Assembly: GCA_907163075.1 (NCBI GenBank)
Contig: CAJQTY010000003.1
Location: 796,637 to 860,636 of the forward strand
Length of the DNA: 64,000 nt
Origin: an uncultured Rhodocyclaceae bacterium
Lineage (GTDB): Bacteria; Pseudomonadota; Gammaproteobacteria; Burkholderiales; Rhodocyclaceae
Reading direction: 5' to 3'
In this document: in pieces, positions 34,244 to 44,065 of the stretch
How positions within the stretch are numbered: the stretch's first letter is position 1
Layout of the letters: each line of letters begins with the position of its first letter
The notes under the pieces: model-generated
Told to the model about the DNA's origin: nothing
Database searches by the model: none
The model's input: the letters and a program-made list of their open reading frames with translations, nothing else
Made by a program: the position numbers and the translations under genes

Positions 34244-34828
34244 TCACCTGGATTGCACAAGCATCGCTCCAAAGAGATCAAGGCGCTGCCAATCGAAGCA
34301 CGGCCCGGGATCAGTCTTGCGCCCTGGCGCAATATCGGAATGCCCGGCTACGGAATCGATCGGGTAGCGTTCGCACAAAGACCCGATCAGGCCGACAAGC
34401 CGGACGTACTGGGCGTCGGTGAAAGGCTGTTCATCGCACCCCTCCAGTTCGATGCCGATGGAAAAATCATTGCAGCGATCGCGACCGTTCCATGACGAGA
34501 CCCCGGCATGCCACGCGCGCTTTTGACAGGACACGAACTGGGTCAAAGCCCCATCGCGGCGAATCAGGAAATGTGCCGAAACACGCAAGGTGCTGATCTG
34601 CGAAAAGTAGGGATGGCGGGATACTTCGAGCGTATTGGTGAACAGGCGCTCGATATCGTCGCTACCGAATTGCGACGGCGGCAAACTGATGGCGTGCACC
34701 ACGACCAGCGACACGTTTTCGTCGGCGGGGCGGTCGTCAAAGTTCGGCGAGTCGACGCGCCGGGCCGCAGCCAGCCAGCCATCGAGCGAAAAGCCGGGAA
34801 GCAATGGCGCGCTTGTCGTGCCGATCAC
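34244..34828 (-). CDS. ampD: 1,6-anhydro-N-acetylmuramyl-L-alanine amidase AmpD
   Basis: 194 residues from GTG 34828-34826, which overlaps the pilR stop (GTGA). Zinc ligands and core are visible: LVVVHAISLPPSQFG (first His), VSAHFLIRRDGALTQFVSCQ, RAWHAGVSSWNGRDRCNDFS (second His), IGIELEGCDE and VAGHSDIAPGRKTDPGPCFD (third ligand region and the catalytic Lys/Asp). It cleaves the peptide from anhydro-muropeptides in the cytoplasm during wall recycling. Translational coupling to pilR places it in the pilSR operon. Confidence 0.93.
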   Translation of the reverse strand: MIGTTSAPLLPGFSLDGWLAAARRVDSPNFDDRPADENVSLVVVHAISLPPSQFGSDDIERLFTNTLEVSRHPYFSQISTLRVSAHFLIRRDGALTQFVSCQKRAWHAGVSSWNGRDRCNDFSIGIELEGCDEQPFTDAQYVRLVGLIGSLCERYPIDSVAGHSDIAPGRKTDPGPCFDWQRLDLFGAMLVQSR

Positions 34829-36204
34829 GGCCCCTCGTCAATACCGAGCCGCTCGATGCGATAGCGCAAGGAGCGGAAAGTAACGCCGAGCAGCCTGGCG
34901 GCCGCCGTCCGGTTGAAGCCGGTTTTTGCCAGGGTATCGAGAATCGCCTGCTTTTCAACACGATTCATATGGTCGTCAAGGGTTTCCCCGGCAATCCCGC
35001 CCTCGCCCTCGACTGCCGAGTCGGCCGCGAGTTGCAGATCATCGAGCACCACCCTGTCGTCAATGCATAAGGCGGTTGCCCGCTCAAGAATATTCTCGAG
35101 CTCGCGCACATTGCCGGGATAGGTGTAGACGCAAAGTGCGCGCATCGCTTCCGGAGTCAGCTCGGGCGGGTTGGCCCCGCAAATGCGCGCAAGCGCCGCC
35201 GCCACCAGAAGCGGGATATCCTCCTGGCGCTCGCGCAGCGCCGGCATTTTCAACTCGATCACGTTCAGCCGGTAATACAGATCCTGGCGAAACGTCGCCG
35301 CATCGACACAATCCTTGAGCTTGCGATGCGTTGCCGAAACAATGCGCACATCGACGGGCTCTTCATTGGCACAGCCGACCTTGCGCACCTTTTTTTCCTG
35401 AATCGCGCGCAACAGCTTGACCTGCATCGGCAAAGGCAGGTCGGCCACTTCATCGAGAAACAAGGTTCCGCCGTTTGCCGCCTGAAAAAAGCCCTCACGA
35501 TCGCCGTCAGCGCCGGTAAATGCTCCTTTGCGGTAGCCGAAGAACTCGCTCTCCATAAGATTTTCGGGGATTGCCCCGCAATTGACCGGAACGAAGGGCG
35601 CTGCATGACGTGCGCTTTGACTGTGGATCAGGCGTGCAGCGAGCTCCTTGCCGCTGCCGGATTCTCCCGAAACGTAGACCGGCGCCTGACTGCGCGCCAG
35701 CTTGCCGATCATTTCCCTTACATAGACGATGGCCTGGGACTCGCCGGTGAGTTGCCCTTTGATTCCCGTGGCATCGGGCGTGCTGCTCTGCGAGTGAGCT
35801 GCCTGCGGAAGATTCAGTGCCGATTTGATCAACGTGCGCAATTGATCGAGCGCGACCGGCTTGGCCAGATAGTCGAAGGCTCCCGCCTTCAATGCCGCCA
35901 CCGCATTGTCGGCGCTACCAAAGGCGGTAATCACGGCGACCGGTGTTTCACCGTAATTGGCTCCGATCAGGCGGACAATTTCCAGACCCTCGCCATCGGG
36001 AAGTCGCATATCGGTCAAACACAGGTTGTAACGCTCGCGCTCGAGAAAGCTCCTGGCTTCGGCAACCGTTCCTGCGCAGTCCGCCGCAAGTCCCATGCGA
36101 GCCAGCGTCAAATCGAGAAGCTCGCGAATGTCCGCCTCGTCATCGACCACCAGCACCCGCGCCGACTCCCCGCGCGGCCGACGATCCGTTTTGCTTACCG
36201 TCAC
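34825..36204 (-). CDS. pilR: type IV pilus response regulator PilR (sigma-54 activator)
   Basis: 459 residues from GTG 36204, chosen because it overlaps the pilS stop (GTGA) behind GGGAGG. The receiver domain (RVLVVDDEADIRELLDLTLA, phospho-Asp in LTDMRLPDG, Lys in YLAKP) is followed by an AAA+ domain with Walker A GESGSGKE, the sigma-54 contact loop GAFTGA, and Walker B FLDEVADLP. A Fis-type HTH ends the protein (AILDTLAKTGFNRTAAARLL, GVTFRSLRYRIERLGI). It activates pilA-type genes with RpoN when phosphorylated by PilS. Confidence 0.92.
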   Translation of the reverse strand: MTVSKTDRRPRGESARVLVVDDEADIRELLDLTLARMGLAADCAGTVAEARSFLERERYNLCLTDMRLPDGEGLEIVRLIGANYGETPVAVITAFGSADNAVAALKAGAFDYLAKPVALDQLRTLIKSALNLPQAAHSQSSTPDATGIKGQLTGESQAIVYVREMIGKLARSQAPVYVSGESGSGKELAARLIHSQSARHAAPFVPVNCGAIPENLMESEFFGYRKGAFTGADGDREGFFQAANGGTLFLDEVADLPLPMQVKLLRAIQEKKVRKVGCANEEPVDVRIVSATHRKLKDCVDAATFRQDLYYRLNVIELKMPALRERQEDIPLLVAAALARICGANPPELTPEAMRALCVYTYPGNVRELENILERATALCIDDRVVLDDLQLAADSAVEGEGGIAGETLDDHMNRVEKQAILDTLAKTGFNRTAAARLLGVTFRSLRYRIERLGIDEGP

Positions 36205-37787
36205 TCCACAGCCCTCCCGGTGATACAAAAATCGGCGCCCGACGCGCTGTTCAACAGATCGAGCCGCGCGCCGTTGGCTTCACACAATTCGCGCGCAATG
36301 TAGAGTCCGAGGCCGGTGCCACGACTGTGCGTGGTGAAAAAGGGCTCGAAGATATGCTCGCTGTGACTCTCGTCGACACCTTTTCCGTCATCAACGACAT
36401 GCAATTCCACCCATCCCTGATGGACTCCATTCTGTATCCGCAAACACACGCTGCCAATATTTCCCTGCGAATAACGCAGCGCGTTACCGACCAAATTCGA
36501 CAACACCTGATGAAAATGCGAGCGGTCGAAGAACATCGTTGCCAGCCCGGAAAACTCGCACTGGACAACGCCGGCGACCCGCTTCTCCTTTATGGTGTAT
36601 TCCTCAACGAGGGTCGGCAAGGCCTGCCGCAGATCGATCTGTTCCCGGTACGCGCGGTCGCGCCGCCCCAGTTCGAGTACATCGCTGACGATCCGCTCGA
36701 CGCGCTGAGCATTTTCGAGCACCATGCGCAGCAGGCGATCGGTCGTCGGATCGCTGCACTCTTCGCGCAACAACTCGCCGGCATGGTTGATGGCGGACAG
36801 CGGATTGCGGATCTCGTGCGCGATATTCGCCGTCAATCGCCCGAGCGCCGCCAACTTGAGCTGTCGCGCCTGTTCCTGCAACAATCCCGTGTCCTCGAGA
36901 AAGACAAGAACATCGCGCTCGGAACTGTCCGTTGAAATAAACCGCACACGCAACTGCGTGCCGCTGGCCGGCGCCCTCACCAGCACCGGCTCGTCGCTGG
37001 CGTGTTCGCGCCAGGCCGCAAAGCGCCGTGCCAGTTCTGTCGAATAGTCCTCCAGTTTTCGATTCGAAGGATCGCCCAAGCCCAGTAGCTGTTCGGACCG
37101 TGGATTGTGTTGCTTGACCCATCCATCGTGGTCGAGCACGAGTACGCCATCCTGCATTTCTTCAATTACACGCTGACTGATCAGGGTCTGATTGTTGAGA
37201 TCCACCCCGCGCTTGCGTGCAAGCTCCTCATTGGCGATTACCCGACTCGCCAGCAGTCTCGCTGAAATGGCGATGCCAAAAAAGCCGGCACTGAGTAGTC
37301 CGGCCTGGAAGAAATTAACCGCTTCAAAGTCAAGCACCAAGGCCCGATACACCTGTTCAAAAAGCACCGAGAGTGTCGCCGTTGCCGCGTAAAACAACAC
37401 CAAACGTCCCTGTCCGACCAGTCCGGCCCCCGCGAGGGTGACCAGCAACATGGCGCCAAGGCCGCTGCGCAAGCCGCCTCCTGTATGTATGAGCAAGGTA
37501 AAGACCAGCACGTCAACCAGCACCTGCACGCTCAGCTGCGCATTGAAACGCCGGCGAAAATAATGCGTGCCGATCAGGGATAAGGCCGTCGCCGCCAGAT
37601 AGGCGCTGGTCAACACCTGATGAAACAGCCCGCCATACGGACTGAGTATCGAAAAAAATGAGGGATGAACAATCGCGGATGCGAACAACAGCCCGGCGAT
37701 GCAAAGACGATAAAGATTGAAGTAGCGCAGCGATTTCCAATGCGTTTCCGAAACCTGCGCGGCGCCGGCGTCAAACTTCTTCAGCAT
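36201..37787 (-). CDS. pilS: type IV pilus sensor histidine kinase PilS
   Basis: 528 residues. The N-terminus carries about six hydrophobic helices in the PilS manner (LYRLCIAGLLFASAIVHPSF, LVDVLVFTLLIHTGGGLRSG). A PAS domain follows (VIEEMQDGVLVLDHDGWVKQ), then the phospho-His in IAHEIRNPLSAINHAGELL and an ATP-binding domain with N, G1 and G2 boxes (LSNLVGNALRYS, VVDDGKGVD, GTGLGLYIAREL). It senses an intramembrane signal and phosphorylates PilR. It is followed by pilR and ampD with overlapping starts. Confidence 0.92.
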   Translation of the reverse strand: MLKKFDAGAAQVSETHWKSLRYFNLYRLCIAGLLFASAIVHPSFFSILSPYGGLFHQVLTSAYLAATALSLIGTHYFRRRFNAQLSVQVLVDVLVFTLLIHTGGGLRSGLGAMLLVTLAGAGLVGQGRLVLFYAATATLSVLFEQVYRALVLDFEAVNFFQAGLLSAGFFGIAISARLLASRVIANEELARKRGVDLNNQTLISQRVIEEMQDGVLVLDHDGWVKQHNPRSEQLLGLGDPSNRKLEDYSTELARRFAAWREHASDEPVLVRAPASGTQLRVRFISTDSSERDVLVFLEDTGLLQEQARQLKLAALGRLTANIAHEIRNPLSAINHAGELLREECSDPTTDRLLRMVLENAQRVERIVSDVLELGRRDRAYREQIDLRQALPTLVEEYTIKEKRVAGVVQCEFSGLATMFFDRSHFHQVLSNLVGNALRYSQGNIGSVCLRIQNGVHQGWVELHVVDDGKGVDESHSEHIFEPFFTTHSRGTGLGLYIARELCEANGARLDLLNSASGADFCITGRAVE

Positions 37788-37793
37788 GTCGCA

Positions 37794-38033
37794 TCAGTCA
37801 TCCGGCGAATCGGCTTGATGCCGGTGCTCATTGCAGCAGTAGTAGCGGCCGTTGGTCAGAATGCTTTCACTGACCGGTTGATTGACGCCGCAATAGGCGC
37901 ACTTGACCATGCGTTCCGGCGCTCGCGAAGCAGGCGGTTGCCGCGCCCCCGAGATGGACGACTGCGCCTTGCGGAATATCCACAAAACAACGAAGAAAAG
38001 CGCGATCAAGAGCAGGTATTTCATCATGGCCAT
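37794..38033 (-). CDS. small membrane-anchored Cys protein (PP0621 family)
   Basis: 79 residues from ATG 38033 (MAMMKYLLLIALFFVVLWIF), or 2-3 codons shorter. An N-terminal membrane helix is followed by a basic linker and a zinc-ribbon-like end with CAYCGVNQPVSES and GRYYCCNEHR, which gives four Cys and a His. It matches the PP0621 small-protein family in layout. No function is established. It starts upstream of pilS, with 6 bp between its stop and the pilS start region, and is probably the first gene of the pilS operon. Confidence 0.75.
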   Translation of the reverse strand: MAMMKYLLLIALFFVVLWIFRKAQSSISGARQPPASRAPERMVKCAYCGVNQPVSESILTNGRYYCCNEHRHQADSPDD

Positions 38034-38200
38034 GCCGGTCTGAAGACGCTTCAAGCATAGCAGAAGCGCATTGCAACAGGAGTTTTCGGCAGCACATAAA
38101 TCATCCTCCATGGCATACATCATGGTCTGTCGGGCCGGTGGCTTCATTGAGTTGCCCGCATTACAATCGCTGACACTACAAAAAACCGGAAAAATATCCC

Positions 38201-39661
38201 ATGACGCAATCTCAAAAATCGCTATCAATCCAGGCGCTGATGGACGCCAGCGGCGTACGCTTCGGCACCAGCGGCGCGCGAGGCCTGGTGGCCGACATGA
38301 GCAGCGAGGTCTGTTTCGCCTATACGTCCGCCTTTTTGCAGGCGATATCCGCAACAGCCGGGCGCATCGCACTGGCCATCGATCTGCGCCCGAGCAGCCC
38401 GGAGATTGCCGCCGCCTGCGCTGCGGCCATTGAACATGCGGGACTGGGCGTAGACTTTTGTGGCGCCATCCCGACGCCGGCACTCGCCTACCATGCGCAG
38501 ACACAGCGCCTGCCAGGCATCATGGTCACCGGCAGCCATATTCCCTTCGACAGAAATGGCATCAAGTTTTACGGCGCAGCCGGTGAGATCACCAAGGAGG
38601 ATGAAGCCAATATCAGCGCCGCCGTGGTCGCCGTGCCCGCCGCGGGCTTGCGCGTTCCCCTGCCGGACGTCGATCATCGCGCCGCGCAGGGCTATATCGA
38701 CCGCTACCTCCAGTTTTACCCGGCGCAATGCCTGGCCGGCATGAAGCTGGGCGTCTTCGAACACTCCAGCGTGGCCCGCGATCTGCTGCGCGAGCTACTC
38801 GAGCGCCTCGGGGCCGAAGTCATTTCCCTGGGGCGAACCGATCAGTTTGTTCCCATTGATACCGAAGCCGTCGCCGAAGCCGATGTGCTGCAGGCGCGGC
38901 GCTGGGCCGAGCAGTACGATTTCGATGCGATTCTGTCCACCGATGGCGACGCCGACCGGCCGTTGCTCGGCGACGAACACGGCGACTGGCTGCGCGGCGA
39001 CATCGTCGGCATCCTGTGCGCGCAATACTTGGGCGCGCAGGCGGTGGTCACCACCGTAAGCTGCAATACGGCGGTCGAGCTTTGCGGCGCATTCCCGACG
39101 GTGCTTCGCACCCGTATCGGCTCGCCCTACGTGATCGAAGGCATCGAACGCCTGCTCCAGTCCGGACAGCCCCGCGTTGTAGGCTTTGAGCCGAACGGCG
39201 GATTTCTGGTCGGTTCGGCGATTGAGAAGAACGGGCGCGTACTGGCGCCGTTGATGACCCGGGATGCGCTGCTGCCCATACTCTGCCTGCTGTCGATGGC
39301 CAGGGAGAAGGGCTGCAAGGTGTCGGAACTGCTCCCTGCCTTGCCGGCGCGCTTCACGGCAAGCGATCGCCTGCAGTCCTTCCCGACCGCAAGCAGCCGC
39401 CGGATTATCGCCGAGCTCGCCGCATCGACGGTCGCTGTCGATACGCTCCTGGGCGGATTATGCGGAAAACCAACGGCACAGGATCAGACCGACGGGCTGC
39501 GCCTCTTTCTGGAAAACGATGAAATCGTCCATTTCCGCCCCTCGGGCAATGCGCCGGAGCTGCGTTGCTATGCCGAGGCCGCAAGCCAGGAACGGGCCGG
39601 CTTCCTGGTCCAGGCGTGCTTGCGCCGGATGCATGCGAGGCTGGCGGGAAGCGCCGATTAG
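38201..39661 (+). CDS. manB: phosphomannomutase/phosphoglucomutase
   Basis: 486 residues of the alpha-D-phosphohexomutase family. The active-site phosphoserine loop reads TGSHIPFDRNG (usual TASHNP), the metal loop DGDADRP, the sugar-binding loop EPNGGFL, and the phosphate-binding loop RPSGNAPELR. It interconverts mannose or glucose 6- and 1-phosphates for GDP-mannose and dTDP-sugar synthesis. It opens the sugar-nucleotide block; the rfb genes and manC lie 1.8 kb downstream beyond the inserted glycosyltransferase. Substitution of Ala by Gly in the phosphoserine loop is common in bacterial members. Confidence 0.9.
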   Translation: MTQSQKSLSIQALMDASGVRFGTSGARGLVADMSSEVCFAYTSAFLQAISATAGRIALAIDLRPSSPEIAAACAAAIEHAGLGVDFCGAIPTPALAYHAQTQRLPGIMVTGSHIPFDRNGIKFYGAAGEITKEDEANISAAVVAVPAAGLRVPLPDVDHRAAQGYIDRYLQFYPAQCLAGMKLGVFEHSSVARDLLRELLERLGAEVISLGRTDQFVPIDTEAVAEADVLQARRWAEQYDFDAILSTDGDADRPLLGDEHGDWLRGDIVGILCAQYLGAQAVVTTVSCNTAVELCGAFPTVLRTRIGSPYVIEGIERLLQSGQPRVVGFEPNGGFLVGSAIEKNGRVLAPLMTRDALLPILCLLSMAREKGCKVSELLPALPARFTASDRLQSFPTASSRRIIAELAASTVAVDTLLGGLCGKPTAQDQTDGLRLFLENDEIVHFRPSGNAPELRCYAEAASQERAGFLVQACLRRMHARLAGSAD

Positions 39662-39689
39662 CCAGACGCAGCAGCGTATTGCAATAGTC

Positions 39690-39816
39690 CAAGCAACTCG
39701 GTCAACATCGTCGCTTTAGCATTGCAAATCCCGGATAATCCTGTCTTTACGCACGGGAGCCAAATCGGATGAACCGGTCATCAACCTCAACAACCTGACT
39801 GCACCGGCGACCTGGA
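39690..39816. repeat. decayed duplicate of the rfbB upstream region and 5' end, copy A
   Basis: Bases 39712-39761 match 41441-41490 with about 3 changes (shared CGCTTTAGCATTGCAAATCC, GGATAAT, CTGTCTTTACGCA). Then AATCGGATGAACCGGTCATC and CAACCTCAACAACCTGACT match 41562-41600 inside rfbB. About 74 bp, including the rfbB start codon, are missing between the two parts. The copy lies in non-coding DNA between manB and the glycosyltransferase gene. Confidence 0.85.
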
Positions 39817-39946
39817 GCATCGCTCTGTTTTGGTTGAACCAAGGTGAACCAGGGAACAAAACACAAATAGCTCGTAAATTCTTAAGATGTCGTTCCGTAG
39901 CCCCGCATTTGGCGGCTGCAATCGAAATAGAAAGAAGAGATTTGTC

Positions 39947-40891
39947 ATGCCACTCGTCTCCGTCATCATTCCCGCCTATAACTGCGCGCGCTACATACGA
40001 GAAACAATAGAAAGCATACTAAGCCAGGAAGGTGCGTACGATATTGAAGTTATTGTCATTAACGACGGTTCAATTGATGATACTGGTGATATTGCTCGTG
40101 CATTTGGGTCGCCAGTAAGAGTTATTGACCAAGCCAACGCGGGCGTCTGCGCCGCCAGAAATCATGGGATCAGGGAAGCAAAAGGTGACTTCATCGCGCT
40201 AGTGGATCACGATGATTACTGGCTTCCCAACAAACTAGCAAACCAACTTGCGGCATTTGAGGCCTATCCTCATGTTGATGTCGTTTTTTCCGAATTTTTT
40301 CGCTGGCTTCCTCATGACAAGGATGGGAGCTTTGAAAGTCCGTCAGCCTTTGAGGCAATGGCCAAACCACAAGGGATTGATAGCGAGTTCTCCGGGTGGA
40401 TTTATCACCAGATGTTGTTGGATAGCTGGGTGTTAACCAGTACAGCACTTGCCAGGTCAAGCGTCATTGTCGCCTCAGGTGGCTTCGATGAATCGCTGCC
40501 CTTTAGCGAGGATTGGGATCTTTGGCTAAGGCTTTCACGTGTCTCCCAGTTTCTCAAATTGAGAGAAGTGACGACACTTTACAGACAACACCCCAGCCAA
40601 GGCTCAAGGGTCATCCGAGCTATTGATTACCGCACCCGACTTCTAGAAAACGCATCAAGACAATGGGGGCTATGTAGTCAGGATGGACGTTGTGTAACGC
40701 CCAAGCAATTCAACAGGCAACTGGCGAGTTACTGCGCTGGCTTTGGTTTGGGGCATTTGAAGGACGAAGCAGGAGCAAATCGCCTAATCGCGGCTAAATC
40801 CTTCCTCAAAGCATGGTCAATTTATCCTCTCTACTGGCGTAGCTTGGCGTATTTCGCAGCAATGCTGATTGGCTGGAGACCAAAGCGGTAG
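39947..40891 (+). CDS. glycosyltransferase family 2, likely imported
   Basis: 314 residues from ATG 39947 (MPLVSVIIPAYNCARYIRET). The GT-A fold is clear: nucleotide-sugar Asp in VIVINDGSIDDT, ANAGVCAARNHGIREAKGD, the metal-binding DHDDYW, and the C-terminal catalytic region GGFDESLPFSEDWDLWLRLS. A C-terminal hydrophobic end (SIYPLYWRSLAYFAAMLIGW) suggests membrane association. Base composition is visibly more A/T-rich and codon choice differs from manB and rfbB on either side. With a mobile-element relic behind it and a duplicated rfbB end before it, transfer is likely. It would add a sugar to a cell-surface polysaccharide. Confidence 0.88.
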   Translation: MPLVSVIIPAYNCARYIRETIESILSQEGAYDIEVIVINDGSIDDTGDIARAFGSPVRVIDQANAGVCAARNHGIREAKGDFIALVDHDDYWLPNKLANQLAAFEAYPHVDVVFSEFFRWLPHDKDGSFESPSAFEAMAKPQGIDSEFSGWIYHQMLLDSWVLTSTALARSSVIVASGGFDESLPFSEDWDLWLRLSRVSQFLKLREVTTLYRQHPSQGSRVIRAIDYRTRLLENASRQWGLCSQDGRCVTPKQFNRQLASYCAGFGLGHLKDEAGANRLIAAKSFLKAWSIYPLYWRSLAYFAAMLIGWRPKR

Positions 40892-41002
40892 TTTGATCGC
40901 GTTACAAGTCAATCAGCCATCGTTGACTACAACTACTGTGTCACAAGAGTGGCTTTGCTCTGACTTTGCCGCAGCAGAGGCGCCGGCGGAAGCGGTCGAT
41001 CA

Positions 41003-41436
41003 ATGCGGTTGGTGCTGGCTGTCAAGGCCGAGCAGGTGGCCGGCTTCTTGGGCAACAAGATATCCCCCGTCCTTACCCAGGAGATCGGCAGTGGTTGTTC
41101 GACCCGCATCGAGGTCACCTGCATCAAGCACCGTTTCGGCAAGACGGGCGTCCGGATGGACGACAAGTTCGGACGTGTTCTGCGCCCGGAGACCGCCACC
41201 AACGATGTCGTCTTTTTCAAGCACCACCGCACGGTGGAGCAAAAGGATGGGCATATCACGCGCGAGCTTGCGCCACTGAAGAAGAATATCTATCGTCGCC
41301 GCAGGGAAATCGAAGCCAGTTACCGCGAACTCAAGCCAAAACACTACGCTGTTCGCCATCTCAAAAACGGTTCTCAACGGAACGCCATTAGGGCCGTGCC
41401 GGGGTTGTTGCCGTCGTTCAAGCCGATCAATCCACG
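41003..41436 (+). pseudogene. C-terminal fragment of a mobile-element-associated protein
   Basis: The frame MRLVLAVKAEQVAGFLGNKI, STRIEVTCIKHRFGKTGVRM, DDKFGRVLRPETATNDVVFF and KHHRTVEQKDGHITRELAPL follows a family I recall from putative transposase or IS-linked proteins of betaproteobacteria (RIEGTRIKH..G...K.YDKFG..LR.ET..NDV.FFKH). The N-terminal half is missing upstream, and the C-terminus breaks into an unrelated KNIYRRRREIEASYRELKPK tail before rfbB. The exact IS family is not certain. Confidence 0.6.
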
Positions 41437-41616
41437 TCATCGCTTTAGCATTGCAAATCCCGGATAATTCTGTCTTTACGCATTGGAGCCCATCATGAGT
41501 ATCCTCGTCACCGGCGGCGCCGGTTTCATCGGCAGCAATTTCGTCCTTGACTGGCTTGCCCAATCGGACGAACCGGTCATCAACCTCGACAAGCTGACCT
41601 ACGCCGGCAACCTGGA
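41419..41616. repeat. rfbB upstream region and 5' end, copy B (intact partner of the duplication)
   Basis: This is the functional copy, containing a probable promoter region (GCATTGCAAATCCCGGATAA at about 41448) and the first 40 codons of rfbB. Copy A at 39690-39816 aligns to it at a fixed offset of 1729 bp up to the position of the missing internal 74 bp. Confidence 0.85.
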
Positions 41617-42556
41617 AAACCTCGTCAGCCTGCGCGGCGATACGCGCCATGTCTTCGTTCACGGCGACATCGGCGATTTCGACCGGGTCAGCCAGTTGCT
41701 CGCCGAGCACCAGCCGCGGGCACTGATCAATTTCGCGGCAGAGTCGCACGTCGATCGTTCGATCCATGGCCCAGGCGATTTCATCGCGACCAATATCGTC
41801 GGCACCTTCCAGTTGCTGGAAGCGGTACGCGCCTACTGGGGTGGACTGGCGGATGAAGCCAGGGCTGACTTTCGCTTGCTGCATGTGTCCACCGACGAAG
41901 TCTACGGCTCGCTCGGCAAGGACGATCCGGCCTTCACCGAAACCAACCGTTACGAGCCAAACAGCCCGTATTCGGCGTCGAAGGCGGCGTCCGACCACCT
42001 GGTGCGCGCCTATCACCACACTTACGGTTTGCCGGTGCTGACGACTAACTGCTCGAACAACTACGGGCCCTACCACTTCCCCGAAAAACTGATTCCCCTG
42101 CTCATCGTCAATTCGCTCGCCGGCAAGCCGCTGCCGGTGTATGGCGACGGCCAGCAGGTTCGCGACTGGCTGTACGTCAAGGACCACTGCAGCGCCATCC
42201 GCCGTGTGCTGGCCGATGGCCGGGTGGGCGAAACGTATAACGTCGGCGGCTGGAACGAGAAGCCGAACCTGGAGATCGTGCACACCGTGTGCGCCTTGCT
42301 CGACGAGTTGCGCCCACGCGCCGACGGCCAGCCCTATAGCACGCAGATCACCTACGTCACCGATCGCCCCGGCCACGACCGCCGCTACGCCATCGACGCG
42401 CGCAAGCTGGAGCAGGAACTCGGCTGGCGACCCGCCGAAACCTTTGCCAGCGGCATCCGCAAGACCGTCGTGTGGTACCTCGAAAACCAGCCGTGGGTGA
42501 ACAACGTGTTGAGCGGCGGCTATCGCGACTGGGTCGCCAAGCACTACGGCAATTGA
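41495..42556 (+). CDS. rfbB: dTDP-glucose 4,6-dehydratase
   Basis: 353 residues from ATG 41495, with GGAG 7 bases upstream. The NAD-binding motif [10 protein letters not shown] and catalytic elements are visible: [12 protein letters not shown] (Thr/Asp/Glu) and the [10 protein letters not shown] Tyr-Lys pair. [18 protein letters not shown] is also typical of RmlB. It converts dTDP-glucose to dTDP-4-keto-6-deoxyglucose, the second step to dTDP-L-rhamnose. It heads the rfbB-rfbA-rfbC run; rfbD is not in view, so either it is elsewhere or another 6-deoxysugar is made. Confidence 0.95.
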   Translation: MSILVTGGAGFIGSNFVLDWLAQSDEPVINLDKLTYAGNLENLVSLRGDTRHVFVHGDIGDFDRVSQLLAEHQPRALINFAAESHVDRSIHGPGDFIATNIVGTFQLLEAVRAYWGGLADEARADFRLLHVSTDEVYGSLGKDDPAFTETNRYEPNSPYSASKAASDHLVRAYHHTYGLPVLTTNCSNNYGPYHFPEKLIPLLIVNSLAGKPLPVYGDGQQVRDWLYVKDHCSAIRRVLADGRVGETYNVGGWNEKPNLEIVHTVCALLDELRPRADGQPYSTQITYVTDRPGHDRRYAIDARKLEQELGWRPAETFASGIRKTVVWYLENQPWVNNVLSGGYRDWVAKHYGN

Positions 42557-42588
42557 ACGTCGACCATGAATACCGGAGAAATGACACG

Positions 42589-43476
42589 ATGAACCAGCGC
42601 AAAGGCATCATCCTCGCCGGAGGCTCAGGCACCCGGCTCTACCCGGCGACGCAGGTCGTCTCCAAGCAACTGTTGCCGATCTTCGACAAGCCGATGATCT
42701 ATTACCCGCTCAGCACCCTGTTGCTGGCTGGCATTCGCGACGTGCTGGTAATCTCGACGCCGCAGGACACGCCGCTTTTCGCGAAATTGCTCGGTGACGG
42801 CAGCCAGTGGGGAATCAACCTTTCCTACGCCGTCCAGCCGTCACCCGACGGGCTGGCGCAGGCTTTCCTGATCGGCGAATCCTTCATCGGCGACGATCCG
42901 TCCGCGCTGGTGCTCGGCGACAACATCTTCTACGGCCATGATTTTGCCGGACTGGTGAAGAGTGCCACGCGCCGCACGGCGGGAGCCACGGTATTCGCCT
43001 ACGCCGTGAACGATCCCGAGCGCTACGGTGTCGTCGAGTTCGACGCCCGGAACCGGGCCATCAGCCTTGAGGAAAAGCCCAAGGCGCCGAAGTCGCGCTA
43101 TGCGGTAACCGGGCTCTATTTCTATGACCGGCAGGTGGTCGAACTGGCCAAAGCCGTGAAGCCGTCGGCGCGCGGCGAGCTTGAGATTACCGACCTGAAC
43201 CGGCTCTACCTGGAGCAGGGAACGCTTGAGGTGGAAACCATGGGCCGAGGCTACGCCTGGCTGGATACCGGCACCCATGAGTCGATGCTTGAGGCCAGCC
43301 AGTTCATTCAAACCATTGAGCGGCGACAGGGCTTGAAGGTTGCCGCGCCGGAAGAGATCGTCTGGCGCAACGGCTGGATCGACGACGCGCAGCTTGAACG
43401 CCTGGCGCAGCCGCTCGGCAAATCCGGATATGGCCAGTACCTGCTTGGCCTGCTGCGCGAGAGGGTGCTCGGATGA
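42589..43476 (+). CDS. rfbA: glucose-1-phosphate thymidylyltransferase
   Basis: 295 residues from ATG 42589, after GGAG at 42575-42578. The nucleotidyl-transfer motif [20 protein letters not shown] and [20 protein letters not shown] are intact; [11 protein letters not shown] and [20 protein letters not shown] are also standard for RmlA. It makes dTDP-glucose from glucose-1-phosphate and dTTP, feeding RfbB. Its stop overlaps the rfbC start (ATGA). Confidence 0.95.
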   Translation: MNQRKGIILAGGSGTRLYPATQVVSKQLLPIFDKPMIYYPLSTLLLAGIRDVLVISTPQDTPLFAKLLGDGSQWGINLSYAVQPSPDGLAQAFLIGESFIGDDPSALVLGDNIFYGHDFAGLVKSATRRTAGATVFAYAVNDPERYGVVEFDARNRAISLEEKPKAPKSRYAVTGLYFYDRQVVELAKAVKPSARGELEITDLNRLYLEQGTLEVETMGRGYAWLDTGTHESMLEASQFIQTIERRQGLKVAAPEEIVWRNGWIDDAQLERLAQPLGKSGYGQYLLGLLRERVLG

Positions 43477-44021
43477 AGATCACGCCCTGTGCCATTGCCG
43501 ACGTGTTGCTGATCGAGCCGAAGGTTTTCGGCGACGATCGCGGTTTCTTTTTCGAGAGTTACAACCAGCGTACGTTTCGTGAAGCGTCCGGCCTGAGACT
43601 GGATTTCGTTCAGGACAACCATTCGCGGTCGGCGCGCAAGGTGCTGCGCGGACTGCACTACCAGATCCGGCAGGCACAGGGAAAGCTGGTGCGCGTGGTG
43701 GCCGGTGAGGTGTTCGACGTGGCGGTAGATCTTCGCCGCAGTTCACCAACTTTCGGGCAATGGGTCGGCGAGTTTCTCTCCGCCGACAACAAGCGCCAAC
43801 TCTGGCTGCCGCCCGGCATGGCGCATGGTTTCGTGGTGCTCAGCGAAACCGCCGAGTTTCTCTACAAGACCACCGACTACTACGCTCCCGAGCACGAACG
43901 CTGCATTGCCTGGAACGACCCGACGCTGGCCATCAAATGGCCGGCCCTGCAAGGAGAGCCCGTGCTTTCGGGCAAGGACGCCAGGGGCCAACTATTTTTG
44001 CAGGCCGAGGTCTTCGAGTAA
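43473..44021 (+). CDS. rfbC: dTDP-4-dehydrorhamnose 3,5-epimerase
   Basis: 182 residues of the RmlC cupin family, with ATG overlapping the rfbA stop. Visible are [18 protein letters not shown], the catalytic His in [29 protein letters not shown], and the Tyr/Asp region [20 protein letters not shown]. It epimerises the 4-keto-6-deoxy sugar at C3 and C5. With RfbA and RfbB it gives dTDP-4-keto-L-rhamnose; the final reductase RfbD is missing from this window. Confidence 0.95.
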   Translation: MKITPCAIADVLLIEPKVFGDDRGFFFESYNQRTFREASGLRLDFVQDNHSRSARKVLRGLHYQIRQAQGKLVRVVAGEVFDVAVDLRRSSPTFGQWVGEFLSADNKRQLWLPPGMAHGFVVLSETAEFLYKTTDYYAPEHERCIAWNDPTLAIKWPALQGEPVLSGKDARGQLFLQAEVFE

Positions 44022-44065
44022 ACTACGCAGCGCATTACGTTTCTAACCTTTGTATGGATAAGCTC

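Noticed and set aside
34112-34495. Plus-strand frame starting TTG over the ampD 3' half
   Set aside because: No ribosome site, overlaps ampD almost fully after codon 45, and the non-overlapping part has no family match.
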